From Stenotrophomonas sp. HITSZ_GD (GTDB taxonomy: Bacteria > Pseudomonadota > Gammaproteobacteria > Xanthomonadales > Xanthomonadaceae), in contig NZ_JARQXB010000022.1 in the NCBI RefSeq assembly GCF_029543105.1, positions 1 to 46,491 on the forward strand: a DNA stretch of 46,491 nt. The letters are read 5' to 3'. The notes beneath the pieces were generated by a model, which searched no databases, was not told the origin of the DNA, and worked only from the letters and a program-made list of their open reading frames with translations. Shown here piece by piece: positions 1 to 10,568 of the stretch. The stretch's first letter is position 1, and each line of letters starts with the position of its first letter. The position numbers and the translations under genes were made by a program.

Positions 1-137
1 GGGCGTCAGCGGGCCATGGATGGCCCGCGGCGGCGAATCGGACATGGATGTCTGCTGAGCCGTGACGACCATACCCGGCAGACCGGTGCCCGCACCGTAA
101 GTCAACCCAAACATCCGCCACACAACAAACAGCGCGC
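1..137. other. Intergenic left edge with degenerate palindromic repeat
   Basis: No gene is seen between the window edge and the crcB stop codon. Bases 1-60 hold two small palindromic pieces with CATGGATG cores (around 15-26 and 42-51). These resemble the core of the longer palindromic elements at 16544-16691 and 26402-26505, so this may be a decayed copy of that family cut by the window edge. The resemblance is partial. Confidence 0.3.
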
Positions 138-533
138 CTACGAAAAAACCCTCCCCACCCGCGCACCGAGAAACACCAGCACCAACCCCGCCACCAGCGT
201 GATCGCGAGATACACCCCCACCATCATCGAGCGATCCGTGCGCGCGAACACCAGGCATTCCATCATCAGCGAGGAGAAGGTGGTCAACCCACCCATCAAG
301 CCGACGATCAGCAGCGCCCGCCAAGCCCAGGCCGCCGACCCGCGCCCCTCCAGCCACACCATCAGAAACCCGGCGACAAACGACCCCAGAAGGTTCACCG
401 TCAACGTCCCCCACGGGAACCCCGCGCCGAAGCGCTGCAGCAAGCTCGCACCAATGGCAAAGCGCAGGCCCGAACCTAGCGCGCCCCCGGCCATGGCCAG
501 CAGCAACGAGGGCCAGAACAGAGAAGGATTCAT
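138..533 (-). CDS. crcB: Fluoride ion channel CrcB/Fluc
   Basis: Small inner-membrane fluoride channel that lets fluoride leave the cytoplasm. The 131-residue product has the family's usual length and about four hydrophobic segments. It carries the conserved NLLGSF (47-52) and GGLTTFSS (81-88) motifs; in the family the latter lies near the central sodium site and the pore phenylalanines. I chose the ATG at 533 because a GGAGG-like site lies just upstream and the protein then starts as MNPSLFW, as is typical. An in-frame upstream extension to 620 would run into the leader. It is the last gene of the minus-strand run after rarA and is preceded by a fluoride riboswitch at 641-697, which independently supports the function. 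Fluc channels work as antiparallel dimers. Confidence 0.95.
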   Translation of the reverse strand: MNPSLFWPSLLLAMAGGALGSGLRFAIGASLLQRFGAGFPWGTLTVNLLGSFVAGFLMVWLEGRGSAAWAWRALLIVGLMGGLTTFSSLMMECLVFARTDRSMMVGVYLAITLVAGLVLVFLGARVGRVFS

Positions 534-621
534 GGACGCCTCCGCGGTGGAAGCGGCATCTGCACGACACGCAACGGCAACAGCATCGGGTTCTCCCTTC
601 GGGTCGATGCCGGGACGCACA

Positions 622-649
622 CCTGCCGCCCCGGCGGGGGCCTGGCAGG
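622..649 (-). promoter_or_regulatory. GC-rich hairpin next to the riboswitch, likely expression platform
   Basis: CCTGCC and GGCAGG arms (649-644 and 627-622, minus strand) enclose a further GC-rich stem. The 5' arm uses bases 649-648, the last two bases of the aptamer pseudoknot, so ligand-bound aptamer and this hairpin partly compete. There is no U-run after it, so it is not a standard intrinsic terminator; control could be Rho-dependent or translational. Confidence 0.5.
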
Positions 650-697
650 CATCATCAGCCCACGCATGCGGGCGGTTCGAGGAGGAATGCCATCTCC
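641..697 (-). promoter_or_regulatory. Fluoride riboswitch (crcB motif) aptamer
   Basis: Read on the minus strand from 697 downward, the leader has GGAG pairing with CUCC (697-694 with 685-682), the conserved AACCGCC linker (677-671), a GCCC/GGGC stem, and the hallmark GGCUGAUGAUGCC (660-648). GGCAU at 691-687 can pair with AUGCC at 652-648, which is the pseudoknot that defines this aptamer class. It begins about 10 bases after the rarA stop and lies about 110 bases before crcB, so it should sense fluoride and control crcB separately from the upstream genes. Confidence 0.9.
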
Positions 698-707
698 TGT
701 GCGCCGA

Positions 708-2081
708 TTATGGCTTCGCGCGGCCGCCCTTGTCAGCCCGCGCCGCCGCCCTCGCCTCGCGCAAGCGGTCCAGCTTGTCCTTGAGCTTGATCTCCAGCCC
801 GCGCGGCACCGGTTCGTAGTACACCCGCTCGCCCATGGCGTCGGGAAAGCCGGTCTGGTCCAGCGCGATGCCGCCTTCGGCGTCGTGGTCGTACTGGTAC
901 TCGGCGCCATAGCCGAGCGACTTCATCAGCTTGGTCGGCGCGTTGCGCAGGTGCAGCGGCACTTCCTGCGTACCGGTCGCGCGCACGTCGGCCTTGGCCT
1001 GGTTGAAGGCGGCATAGCCAGCGTTCGACTTAGCCGTGCTGGCCATGTACAGCACGACCTGCGCGAACGCCAGCTCGCCCTCGGGGCTGCCGAGGCGGTC
1101 GTAGATTTCCCACGCCTCCAGCGCCATCTGCTGCGCGCGCGGGTCGGCCAGACCGATGTCCTCGATCGCCATGCGCGTCAGCCGCCGGGCGAGATAGGCC
1201 GGATCGCAGCCGCCGTCGAGCATGCGCGTCAGCCAGTACAGCGCGGCGTCCGGGTTGGAGCTGCGCACCGACTTGTGCAGCGCCGAGATCTGGTCGTAGA
1301 ACTGCTCGCCGCCCTTGTCGAAGCGACGGGTGCGGTCCGCCAGCACCTGTGCGAGCGTGCCGGGCGTGATTTCACCCCCCTCGTCCTGCGCCAGTTCGGC
1401 GGCGATCTCCAGCAGCGTGAGCGCGCGGCGCACGTCGCCGTCGGCAGCGGTGGCGATCTCCAGCAGCAATTCGTCGCTGATGCGCGGCGGGTCCTCGCCC
1501 AGGCCGCGCACGGGGTCCTGCAGCGCGCGTCGCAGCGCTTCGCGGATGTCCGCCGGGGAGACGGCTTCCATCACGTGCACGCGGCAACGCGAAAGCAGCG
1601 CGGAGTTCAGTTCGAACGAGGGGTTCTCGGTGGTGGCGCCCACGAAGATGATCGTGCCGCGCTCGATATGCGGCAGGAAGGCATCCTGCTGGGTCTTGTT
1701 GAAGCGGTGCACCTCGTCGACGAACAGCACGGTTCGGCGGCCGCCGGCAAAGCGCTGGGCGGCCTCGGCCAACACCTGGCGCACCTCCGGCAAGCCGGAC
1801 AGCACGGCGGAGATGGCGCGGAACTCGGCATCGGCGTACTGGGCCAGCAGCAGCGCCAGCGTGGTCTTGCCGCAACCCGGCGGCCCCCACAGGATCATCG
1901 AGTGCACCTTGCCCGACTCCACTGCCCGGCGCAGTGCGCTGCCCGGCGCCAGCAGCCGGCGCTGGCCGACCATCTCGTCCAGGCTCTGCGGGCGCATGCG
2001 CTCGGCCAGCGGACGCAGGTGGTCCTGGTCGACGCTCAGCAGGTCGGGCGCGGGTTCGGTCGGGGTTCTGGTACGGGCCAC
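708..2081 (-). CDS. rarA: Replication-associated recombination protein A (AAA+ ATPase)
   Basis: RarA/MgsA acts at stalled replication forks and is related to clamp-loader ATPases. The 457-residue protein shows Walker A GPPGCGKT (66-73), Walker B VLFVDE (118-123) followed by HRFNK, sensor 1 ATTENPSF (149-156) and the C-terminal half typical of the family (tetramerisation region with ADVRATGTQEVPLHLRN). It lies 94 bases downstream of lolA, and the ftsK-lolA-rarA order is conserved in gammaproteobacteria. It is probably cotranscribed with lolA. The stop codon is only about 10 bases before the fluoride riboswitch that leads crcB, so transcription reading out of rarA could feed crcB. Confidence 0.96.
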   Translation of the reverse strand: MARTRTPTEPAPDLLSVDQDHLRPLAERMRPQSLDEMVGQRRLLAPGSALRRAVESGKVHSMILWGPPGCGKTTLALLLAQYADAEFRAISAVLSGLPEVRQVLAEAAQRFAGGRRTVLFVDEVHRFNKTQQDAFLPHIERGTIIFVGATTENPSFELNSALLSRCRVHVMEAVSPADIREALRRALQDPVRGLGEDPPRISDELLLEIATAADGDVRRALTLLEIAAELAQDEGGEITPGTLAQVLADRTRRFDKGGEQFYDQISALHKSVRSSNPDAALYWLTRMLDGGCDPAYLARRLTRMAIEDIGLADPRAQQMALEAWEIYDRLGSPEGELAFAQVVLYMASTAKSNAGYAAFNQAKADVRATGTQEVPLHLRNAPTKLMKSLGYGAEYQYDHDAEGGIALDQTGFPDAMGERVYYEPVPRGLEIKLKDKLDRLREARAAARADKGGRAKP

Positions 2082-2175
2082 GCCTTCATTCTACTCGTGG
2101 GCGCGGGCCGCGACCCGAAGTTCACGGCGCGCGGGGCCACCGCGCCCGCCGGCGCGGCAGCGCTGCCCTGCCGGC

Positions 2176-2799
2176 TTACTCGCCGACGACGTCCACGCCC
2201 TTGGCCGGCGTGAACTGGAACGTGCCGGGCGCGAAGGCCGGATTGCGCTTCCAGCCTTCGAAGCGGATCGCGGTGCGCTGGCCGATCGCATCGGTCACTT
2301 CCATGCGCGCCAGGCCATTGGGGCCGAAGCCCAGCGCGGCGATCTGGAAGGTGGCATCGGCGCCCACCTTCGGCGTGAGCGAGAGCCACTGCAGGCCGTC
2401 ACGCGGCGCGGCTTCCTCGCTGATGTCGAATTGCTTGGCCAGACGCGAGGGATCGATCAGCGCGCTCAGCGGGCTGTTGCGTTCTTCCTCGCCCTGCGGG
2501 CGCACGGTGGCCTGCTGCAGGTCGGGGTCGTAGATCCACACCTTCTTGCCGTCGGCCACGATCAGCTGCTGGTACGGCTTGGTGTACTCCCAGCGGAACT
2601 GGCGCGGCGCCGACAGCGCGACGCGGCCGCTGGTGGTTTCCTTGACCTTGCCGGCCGGGTCGAACACCTGCTGCGAGAACTGCCCGTCCAGGCCCTTCAG
2701 GCCGCGGGTGAAGTTGTCCAGTTCGGCACGGGCACCGGCGAAGGCGGTGCCGGCCAGCAGGCCGGTGGCGAGGACGGCATAACGCAGCGTGCGCAGCAT
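2176..2799 (-). CDS. lolA: Outer-membrane lipoprotein carrier protein LolA
   Basis: Periplasmic chaperone that takes lipoproteins from the LolCDE transporter and hands them to LolB at the outer membrane. The 207-residue precursor has a clear signal peptide (hydrophobic residues about 5-20, cleavage probably after AFA), followed by a LolA domain with the typical LDGQFSQQVFDPAGKV and GRVALSAPRQFRWEY stretches. Length and composition fit the family. The start at 2799 lacks a strong ribosome site, but no better start leaves the signal peptide whole. It sits between the transglutaminase gene and rarA. In Escherichia coli it directly follows ftsK, so the gene between them here is an insertion relative to that order. 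Confidence 0.95.
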   Translation of the reverse strand: MLRTLRYAVLATGLLAGTAFAGARAELDNFTRGLKGLDGQFSQQVFDPAGKVKETTSGRVALSAPRQFRWEYTKPYQQLIVADGKKVWIYDPDLQQATVRPQGEEERNSPLSALIDPSRLAKQFDISEEAAPRDGLQWLSLTPKVGADATFQIAALGFGPNGLARMEVTDAIGQRTAIRFEGWKRNPAFAPGTFQFTPAKGVDVVGE

Positions 2800-2848
2800 C
2801 GGGAGTCGATCCGTGGAAGTGAGGGCGTCATTCTGCCGCCAAGCGGAT

Positions 2849-2879
2849 GAACGGGCGAGCGCGCCGGCGGCGCCCGTTC
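2849..2879 (-). terminator. Hairpin at the stop codon before lolA
   Basis: Nine-base perfect arms (2849-2857 and 2871-2879) surround a GC-rich loop and overlap the stop codon of the transglutaminase gene. No T-run follows on the minus strand, so it may weaken or pause transcription or protect a processed 3' end rather than terminate fully before lolA. Confidence 0.35.
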
Positions 2880-4824
2880 AGTTCGCGGCCTGCCCCGTCT
2901 GCACGCTGCGCAGGTCGCCGTACACCACCTGCCCGCGGAAGCCGCGCCGCACCTGCTGGAACAGCTCGCGGAAGGCGGCGTAGTCCTGCGGCTGGCACAG
3001 CGCCTGCGGGCCGTGGATGGCGTGGCGCACCAGCCGGTGCGTGGCGGTCACGGTCTGCCCGTCGCGGCGCCAGTCCACGCTGTATTCGCCGGCGTGGTTG
3101 CGGAAGGTAGCGCTGCGCGGCAGCGCGGCGATCGGCACGTCCGGCGGGAACACCATCACGTAGGTCTCCTCGCGCACGCTGTCGTTGCAGTAGAACGGCA
3201 CCTCGTTGGTTTCCGCCGAGGCGGTGGCGTACAGATCGCGCGCCGATTCGGCGCCGGGCATGTCCGGCAGGCGCATGCCCCCGACCTGGTTGAAATCCAC
3301 GTAATCGTTGGCCTGGAACCGGTAGCGGTAGGCAAACGGTGCGGAGAGGTCGAGCGGGTCGCCTTGCAGCTCCAGCTCGCCGCGGCCATCGAACCCGGCC
3401 TGGGCGATGATCGACTCCTCGATGCGCCGGCGGTTCTGCGCGTTGAGCTGGGTGAACATCGCGCGCATGCCGACCTCGCCGGTCTGCCCGCTGTCCAGCG
3501 TGGTCTGGCCTTCCAGCCCGCCATCGGCGTGGAAGTCGTACTCGCTGCGCGCGACGTAGCGGTTGCGGCTGCGGTCGTTGGGCGGCGTGCGCGCCACCCG
3601 GCCGTCGGCGCTGTGTACCACCGGCGCGCCGAGGTCGGAGGCCGGCAACTGGCCGAAGCGTGCGTAGGGATTGGTGGAATCGACGTAGAGGTCGAACTCC
3701 GGCAGGTAGGTGATGGCGTGGTTGAAGCGGCCCAGTACCGGGATGCGCGGCAAGGTCGGCCCGCCGTCGGCGCCGATCAGCACCGGCGTGCTGGCGATGC
3801 CCTTGGCTGCCAGCAGCGCTTCGAGGATGACGGTGTGGTCCTTGCAGTCGCCGTACTGGCTGTCGGCGATGTGTTCGGCCGGGTTCGGCTCCAGCCCGCC
3901 GTTGCCGAGGTACACGGCGACATAGCGGATGTTGCGCGCCACCCAGTCGTACAGCGCGGCCGCCTGCGCACGGCGGTCGGTGATGCCGCTGGTGACGCGG
4001 TCGGCCAGGAACTGGATCTTCGGCGTCACCGCCGCCGCCTCGCCGGCCTTGGCGTGGTACGCCAGGCCCATTTGCGCCCAGTCCTGGTAGGTGCTGGCCA
4101 TGATGGTGGGGCTGAACTCCCACGCCGCCGCGCTCCAGTTCTGCGCCTTCAGCGGCTGCGGGCGGCTGTAGCGCCATTCCCATCGCGCCTGGCCCTTGCC
4201 GGCCTTGCCGCGCACCGGCTGCACGTCGCGCGACCACACCTTCATCGGCATGCGTTCGGGCGCGGTGAGCGTCACCACCGCGTCGTCGTACTGGGAAAAC
4301 ACGCTGAAGGTTTCCCAAAGGCTGAAGTAGCCGGGGAAGTACGGGGTGTTCTGGGTACGCCGCACCACGTAGGTGATGCGCGCGCCGGGGGCGAGGTTCG
4401 GGAACACGATCACCCGCACCTTGCGGTCGGCGTACATCGCCGCCGCGGCGCTGGAGTAGCTTTCCTGGGTGTAGATGCGGTCGGCCGGCACGTCCTGCCG
4501 TTCGCCCTCGGCGGTGGTGGTGTAGGCCTCCAGCACCTCCAGGGTCTGCATCTTCTCGCTGTAGCTCAGCCGCACCTGGCTGAAATGCTCCACCGCCGAT
4601 TTGGTCTTGAGCAGGATGTCGTAGGTGTCGGTCTCGACGCTGCTGAAGTCCTCGCGCACTTCGTAGTCGGCGCGATAGCGCAGGAAGCTGAAGTTGTTTT
4701 CGGCCTGCGCCTGGCCGGCGGGCACGGAGGGCGCGGTGGAGGCCGCGCGCGGAGCGGACTGGGCGAAGGCGCGCGGGGCGCACAGCAGGCTCAGGCACAA
4801 CAGACACAGGACCAGACGCGACAC
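2878..4824 (-). CDS. Secreted DUF3857 and transglutaminase-like domain protein
   Basis: About 648-residue exported protein of unknown substrate. It has a signal peptide (hydrophobic LVLCLLCLSLLC, cleavage near AFA-QSA), an N-terminal DUF3857 domain (about residues 50-230) and a papain-like transglutaminase core. The likely catalytic Cys is residue 327 in YGDCKDHT, with the His in FNHAITYLP and the Asp in LYVDSTNP, so the triad looks whole. A GTG at 4824 is preferred over a GTG at 4830 because GGAGG then lies five bases upstream; the two differ by two residues. The family is common in Bacteroidetes and proteobacteria and is thought to act as a protease or cross-linking enzyme in the periplasm, but no role is established. 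It lies between ftsK (63 bases) and lolA. Confidence 0.85.
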   Translation of the reverse strand: MSRLVLCLLCLSLLCAPRAFAQSAPRAASTAPSVPAGQAQAENNFSFLRYRADYEVREDFSSVETDTYDILLKTKSAVEHFSQVRLSYSEKMQTLEVLEAYTTTAEGERQDVPADRIYTQESYSSAAAAMYADRKVRVIVFPNLAPGARITYVVRRTQNTPYFPGYFSLWETFSVFSQYDDAVVTLTAPERMPMKVWSRDVQPVRGKAGKGQARWEWRYSRPQPLKAQNWSAAAWEFSPTIMASTYQDWAQMGLAYHAKAGEAAAVTPKIQFLADRVTSGITDRRAQAAALYDWVARNIRYVAVYLGNGGLEPNPAEHIADSQYGDCKDHTVILEALLAAKGIASTPVLIGADGGPTLPRIPVLGRFNHAITYLPEFDLYVDSTNPYARFGQLPASDLGAPVVHSADGRVARTPPNDRSRNRYVARSEYDFHADGGLEGQTTLDSGQTGEVGMRAMFTQLNAQNRRRIEESIIAQAGFDGRGELELQGDPLDLSAPFAYRYRFQANDYVDFNQVGGMRLPDMPGAESARDLYATASAETNEVPFYCNDSVREETYVMVFPPDVPIAALPRSATFRNHAGEYSVDWRRDGQTVTATHRLVRHAIHGPQALCQPQDYAAFRELFQQVRRGFRGQVVYGDLRSVQTGQAAN

Positions 4825-4893
4825 CCACACCTCCGCAGGGCGGCCCGGGCCGCCGGCCAGGCCGCGCCGTGGGGGCGCGGCGACGGTGCCAGC

Positions 4894-7248
4894 TTACTTC
4901 GGCGGCGGCGGCGCCAGGACGCTGCGATCCCCGTTGTGTTCAGGCGCGCTGACCACGCCGGCCGCTTCCATCGCCTCGATCAGGCGCGCGGCACGGTTGT
5001 AGCCGATCTTCAGGCGGCGCTGCACACCGGAGATCGAGGCGCGGCGCGTCTCGGTGACGATGCGCAGGGCCTCGTCGTACAGCGGGTCGGATTCGTCGCC
5101 CGCCCCGCCGCTGCTCTCCGGCAGGCCGGTCGCGCCGACCACCACGCCATCGCCCATCGTCTGCACCTCGTCGAGCACGCCGTCGATATAGGACGGCGGG
5201 CTGCTCGCCTTGAGGTGTTCGACCACGCGATGCACTTCCTCGTCGCTGACGAAGGCGCCGTGCACGCGGTCGGGCATCGCGGTACCGGGCGGCAGGTAGA
5301 GCATGTCGCCGTGGCCGAGCAGGGTCTCGGCACCGGACTGGTCCAGGATGGTGCGCGAATCGATCTTCGAGCTGACCTGGAAGGCGATGCGGGTCGGGAT
5401 GTTGGCCTTGATCAGGCCGGTGATCACGTCCACCGAGGGGCGCTGCGTGGCCAGGATCAGGTGGATGCCGGCCGCGCGCGCCTTCTGCGCCAACCGTGCG
5501 ATCAGCTCTTCGACCTTCTTGCCGACGATCATCATCATGTCGGCGAATTCGTCGATGAAGATGACGATGAACGGCAGCGTCTCCAGCGGGCGCGGCGCCT
5601 CGCCCAGCTCCGGGTTCGGCTTGAACAGCGGGTCCATCAGCGGCTGCCCGGCGTCGATGGCGTCCTTGACCTTCTTGTTGAAGCCGGCCAGGTTGCGCAC
5701 GCCCACCGCGCTCATCAGCTTGTAGCGGCGTTCCATCTCCGCCACGCACCAGCGCAGGCCGTTGGCGGCCTCCTTCATGTCGGTCACGACCGGGGCCAGC
5801 AGGTGCGGGATGCCCTGGTAGACGCTCAGTTCGAGCATCTTCGGGTCGATCATCAACATCCGCAGGTCCTTGTGCGAGGCCTTGTACAGCAGGCTCAGCA
5901 CCATCGCGTTGACCGCCACCGACTTGCCCGAGCCGGTGGTGCCGGCCACCAGCAGGTGCGGCATGCGCGCCAGGTCCGCCACCGTCGGGCGGCCGGCGAT
6001 GTCCTTGCCCAGCGCCAGCGTGAGCGGACTGGCGGACTTGTCGTATTCCTTCGAGCGCAACAGTTCGGAGAGGAAGATCATCTCGCGGCTGACGTTCGGG
6101 ATCTCCAGGCCGACCACCGACTTGCCCGGGATCACGTCCACCACGCGCACCGACTTCACCGACAGCCCGCGCGCGATGTCCTTGTCCAGCGAGCTGATCT
6201 GGCTGACCTTCACGCCCGGCGCCGGTTCGATCTCGAAGCGGGTGATCACCGGGCCCGGATAGGCGCCCACCACCTGCGCATCGATGCGGAAATCCTTGAG
6301 CTTGAATTCGATCTGCCGCGAAAGCGTCTCCAGCGTTTCTTCGGAGTAGCCCTTGGCCTGCGGCTTGGGATCGTCCAGCAGCGCCAGCGGCGGCAGGTCC
6401 GAGCCATCGCCGTTGACGCCATGGAACATCGGAATCTGCTGCTCGCGCTTGGCGCGCTCGCTCTTCTCCACCACGGGGGCCGGCGGCGGCTCGATCTTCA
6501 CCGGCTCGCGCTTGGCCTGCTTCACCGCCTCGACCTTGCGCACTTCCTCGCGTTCCTCGCGCATGGCGCGGGTCTGCTGCCACTCGTTGGCCTGCTTGCC
6601 GCTCTTGCGCAGCAGCGGCGGCAAGGCCAGCACCCACTTGCCGATGCGCTCCATCACCGCGAACCAGGACAGCCCGGTGGCCAGGGTGATGGAGATCAGC
6701 AGCAGCACCACCACGAACAGGTTGCTGCCCAGCGGGCCGAAGCCGGCGCGCAGCGAATTGGCGACCAGCTTGCCCAGGATGCCGCCCGCCTGGGCCACGT
6801 CGCCGGAGAACAGGCGCAGGTGCAGGAAGCCGGTGGAGGCGATCAGGAAGCCGACCATGCCCACCAGGCGCAGCGCCGGGCCGAGTTCCGGCTCGCCCTG
6901 CCCTTCCTTCTCCATGCCGAACAGCGCGATCCACGCCACCGCGCCGAGGATCAACGGCAGCAGGAAGGCGACGTAGCCGAACAGCTGCAGCAGCACGTCG
7001 GCAATCCACGCGCCGGCCTTGCCGCCCATGTTGTGGATCGGCGCCACCACGCTACCGGTCTGCGACCAACCCGGATCACCGGCCGAATAGGTGAAAAGAC
7101 TCGCCAGCAGGTACAGCAGCAGCGGCGCGATGGCGATCAGCGCCAGGTCGCGCCACAGGCGCTGCCGGCGTGCGTTGTCCGTGGGCACGGGCTTGCGCGC
7201 CGCCTTGGTGTCGGCGGCCGCGCCACGTTCGGGAACCTGTTTTGCCAC
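4894..7248 (-). CDS. ftsK: DNA translocase FtsK
   Basis: Septum-bound DNA pump that clears chromosome ends through the division site and activates XerCD at dif. The 784-residue protein has an N-terminal region of about four membrane segments (residues 28-190), a short charged linker with many Lys/Glu/Arg, a RecA-like motor with Walker A GTTGSGKS (Lys442), Walker [13 protein letters not shown] and the C-terminal winged-helix gamma domain that reads KOPS sites (about 715-775, [22 protein letters not shown]). The start is a GTG; no ATG fits. The linker is much shorter than in Escherichia coli, as in many Xanthomonadales. It is the first gene of the minus-strand run and is divergent from trxB. 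Confidence 0.97.
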   Translation of the reverse strand: MAKQVPERGAAADTKAARKPVPTDNARRQRLWRDLALIAIAPLLLYLLASLFTYSAGDPGWSQTGSVVAPIHNMGGKAGAWIADVLLQLFGYVAFLLPLILGAVAWIALFGMEKEGQGEPELGPALRLVGMVGFLIASTGFLHLRLFSGDVAQAGGILGKLVANSLRAGFGPLGSNLFVVVLLLISITLATGLSWFAVMERIGKWVLALPPLLRKSGKQANEWQQTRAMREEREEVRKVEAVKQAKREPVKIEPPPAPVVEKSERAKREQQIPMFHGVNGDGSDLPPLALLDDPKPQAKGYSEETLETLSRQIEFKLKDFRIDAQVVGAYPGPVITRFEIEPAPGVKVSQISSLDKDIARGLSVKSVRVVDVIPGKSVVGLEIPNVSREMIFLSELLRSKEYDKSASPLTLALGKDIAGRPTVADLARMPHLLVAGTTGSGKSVAVNAMVLSLLYKASHKDLRMLMIDPKMLELSVYQGIPHLLAPVVTDMKEAANGLRWCVAEMERRYKLMSAVGVRNLAGFNKKVKDAIDAGQPLMDPLFKPNPELGEAPRPLETLPFIVIFIDEFADMMMIVGKKVEELIARLAQKARAAGIHLILATQRPSVDVITGLIKANIPTRIAFQVSSKIDSRTILDQSGAETLLGHGDMLYLPPGTAMPDRVHGAFVSDEEVHRVVEHLKASSPPSYIDGVLDEVQTMGDGVVVGATGLPESSGGAGDESDPLYDEALRIVTETRRASISGVQRRLKIGYNRAARLIEAMEAAGVVSAPEHNGDRSVLAPPPPK

Positions 7249-8506
<1,258 letters not shown>

Positions 8507-8513
8507 GCCGGCG

Positions 8514-9650
8514 ATGGCCGCCGAGGTGCGTGGCTACCGCCGGCTGGAAGATCTGCCGGCGGCTGCCTGGGACGCGCTGCACGACGGACGCAATCCGTTC
8601 GTCCGCCACGCCTTCCTCAGCGGCCTGGAAACCGAGGGCTGCCTGCGTCCGGAATGGGGCTGGAGCCCGCTGCACCTGACCGTGTGGGACGGCGCCGAAC
8701 TCATCGCCGCCGCCCCGGGCTACCTGAAGAACAACTCGCACGGCGAGTTCGTGTTCGACCATGCCTGGGCGCACGCCTACGCGCGCTATGGGCAGGAGTA
8801 TTTCCCCAAGTGGCTGGGCGCCGTGCCCTACTCGCCGGTGACCGGCCCGCGCCTGCTGGCGCGCGACGCGCACGCCGCGCGCCAGTTGCTCGACGGCATG
8901 GTCGCCCTGGTGGAGGACAACGGCCTGTCCTCGGCCCACGTCAATTTCCACGAAGCGGCCGAGGAAGCGCTGTTCGAGGCGCACGAGGCCGCGTGGCTGC
9001 TGCGCCATGACGTGCAGTACCACTGGCAGCGGCAGCCGGAATGGCACGACTTCGACGCCTTCCTCGCGGCGATGGACCACAAGCACCGCAAGAACATCCG
9101 CCAGGAGCGCAACAAGGTGCGCCAGGCCGGCATCACGCTGCGCACCGTGCACGGCGACGAGGCCAGCGCGGTCGACCTGGCGGCCATGCACCGCTTCTAC
9201 CTCAAGACCTTCCACGAATACGGCAACTCGCCGGCGCTCACGCTCGAATTCCTCCAGCACCTGGCGCGCGCGATGCCGCGCGCGCTGGTGATCTTCCTGG
9301 CCGAACGCGACGGCGTGCCGCTGGCCGGCGCGCTGTGCCTGCGCGGCACCGACACGCTCTATGGCCGCTACTGGGGCGGCGAAGCCCTGCCCGGCCTGCA
9401 TTTCGAGGCCTGCTACTACCAAGGCATCGAATACTGCCTGCGCGAGGGGCTGCAGCGCTTCGAACCGGGTGCGCAAGGCGAGCACAAGATCGCCCGCGGA
9501 TTCCTGCCCACGCAGGTCCGCAGCCGGCACTGGATCGCCGACCCCGGCTTTCGCGAGCCACTGGCCCAGTGGTGCGCGGAGGAGCGCGCCTCGGTGCGAC
9601 GCTACATGCACGAGTTGCGCGCCCACTCGCCCTTCCGCGACCCGGCGTGA
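8514..9650 (+). CDS. GNAT-fold protein of the COG3146/DUF482 family
   Basis: 378-residue soluble protein of the family often annotated as peptidoglycan biosynthesis/recognition or GNAT N-acetyltransferase. It has two tandem acyltransferase-like lobes, with the family's HAWAHAYARYGQEYFPK, HVNFHEAAEEAL, DHKHRKNIRQERNKV and YYQGIEYCLREGLQRFEPG stretches. The fold resembles FemX-type aminoacyl-tRNA-dependent transferases, but the substrate of this family is unknown to me. It starts seven bases after trxB and overlaps aat by four bases, so it is probably translated with aat. Because FemX-like proteins and Aat both use aminoacyl-tRNA donors, the pairing is suggestive, but it is only an inference. 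Confidence 0.85.
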   Translation: MAAEVRGYRRLEDLPAAAWDALHDGRNPFVRHAFLSGLETEGCLRPEWGWSPLHLTVWDGAELIAAAPGYLKNNSHGEFVFDHAWAHAYARYGQEYFPKWLGAVPYSPVTGPRLLARDAHAARQLLDGMVALVEDNGLSSAHVNFHEAAEEALFEAHEAAWLLRHDVQYHWQRQPEWHDFDAFLAAMDHKHRKNIRQERNKVRQAGITLRTVHGDEASAVDLAAMHRFYLKTFHEYGNSPALTLEFLQHLARAMPRALVIFLAERDGVPLAGALCLRGTDTLYGRYWGGEALPGLHFEACYYQGIEYCLREGLQRFEPGAQGEHKIARGFLPTQVRSRHWIADPGFREPLAQWCAEERASVRRYMHELRAHSPFRDPA

Positions 9651-10399
9651 GCGGCGTGCCGCGACACCCCGCCCTGCTCGATGCCGACCCGCGGGCACCC
9701 TTCCCGCCGGTCGAGCAGGCCCTGCGCGATCCCGACGGCCTGCTCGCGGTGGGCGGCGACCTCAGCCCGGCGCGGCTGCTCAACGCCTACGCGCACGGCA
9801 TCTTCCCGTGGTTCTCGCGCGGGCAGCCGATCCTGTGGTGGTCGCCCGACCCGCGGATGACCTTCGACACCGCGACCTTCCGCCTGTCCTCGCGCCTGCG
9901 CCGCGAGCTGCGGCGCAGCGCGTGGGTGATCCGCGCCGACACCGCCTTCGACGCCGTGGTGGCGGCCTGCGCCACCGCCCCGCGTCCCGGGCAGGACGGT
10001 ACCTGGATCGTCCCGCAGATGCGCCAGGCCTACGCCGCGCTGCACCGGCTCGGCCACGCGCATTCGGTCGAGGTGTGGGAGGACGACACGCTCGCCGGCG
10101 GCCTCTACGGCGTGGCGATCGGGCGCATGTTCTTCGGCGAGAGCATGTTCAGCGCGCGCAGCGGCGGCTCGAAGGTGGCACTGGCCGCCTTGACGGGCTT
10201 CCTGCACGAACAGGGCTGCCCGCTGATCGACGCGCAGGTCGAAAACCCCCACCTGCTGAGCCTGGGCGCCACGCATCTGCCGCGGCAGGCGTTCATGGCG
10301 CAGGTGCGCGCGCTGGTGGCGCAACCGGGGCTGGAGGGTGAATGGACGACGCGGTTCGGCGAGCGGCCGGCGGCGGCGCTGGCGGCCGGCGCCAGCTGA
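9647..10399 (+). CDS. aat: Leucyl/phenylalanyl-tRNA-protein transferase
   Basis: Adds Leu or Phe from charged tRNA to proteins with N-terminal Lys or Arg, making them N-degron substrates for ClpS-ClpAP. The 250-residue product shows the family signature DGLLAVGGDLSPARLL, then YAHGIFPWF and ILWWSPDPRM, and later GGLYGVAIGRMFFGESMFS and ALIDAQVENPHL-like sequence. The GTG at 9647 overlaps the upstream stop in a GTGA arrangement; a second GTG at 9656 is possible. The open frame continues far upstream, but this is a shadow within the GNAT-type gene. clpA and clpS lie less than 4 kb away on the other strand, so the tagging enzyme, adaptor and unfoldase are clustered. Confidence 0.95.
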   Translation: MSGVPRHPALLDADPRAPFPPVEQALRDPDGLLAVGGDLSPARLLNAYAHGIFPWFSRGQPILWWSPDPRMTFDTATFRLSSRLRRELRRSAWVIRADTAFDAVVAACATAPRPGQDGTWIVPQMRQAYAALHRLGHAHSVEVWEDDTLAGGLYGVAIGRMFFGESMFSARSGGSKVALAALTGFLHEQGCPLIDAQVENPHLLSLGATHLPRQAFMAQVRALVAQPGLEGEWTTRFGERPAAALAAGAS

Positions 10400-10491
10400 G
10401 TGGCCGGCCGTTGCGGCCCGCCCGAAGCGGCGATGGGCGCCGCACGGCGGATCACCCCGGCCCCTGTGCACGCGAATGTTTAACGCAAACT

Positions 10492-10520
10492 TTGCACCCG
10501 TGGGCCGAGGAGCGTAAAAT
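10492..10520 (+). promoter_or_regulatory. Sigma-70-type promoter for infA
   Basis: TTGCAC (10492-10497) and TAAAAT (10515-10520) are separated by exactly 17 bases, in an otherwise GC-rich gap between aat and infA. The predicted start lies about 40 bases upstream of the infA ATG. This is the clearest housekeeping promoter in the window. Confidence 0.75.
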
Positions 10521-10568
10521 CCTCGCCCTTAGGGTCCTCGAAGGGCCATCCCCGAACCGCAGGATTAC

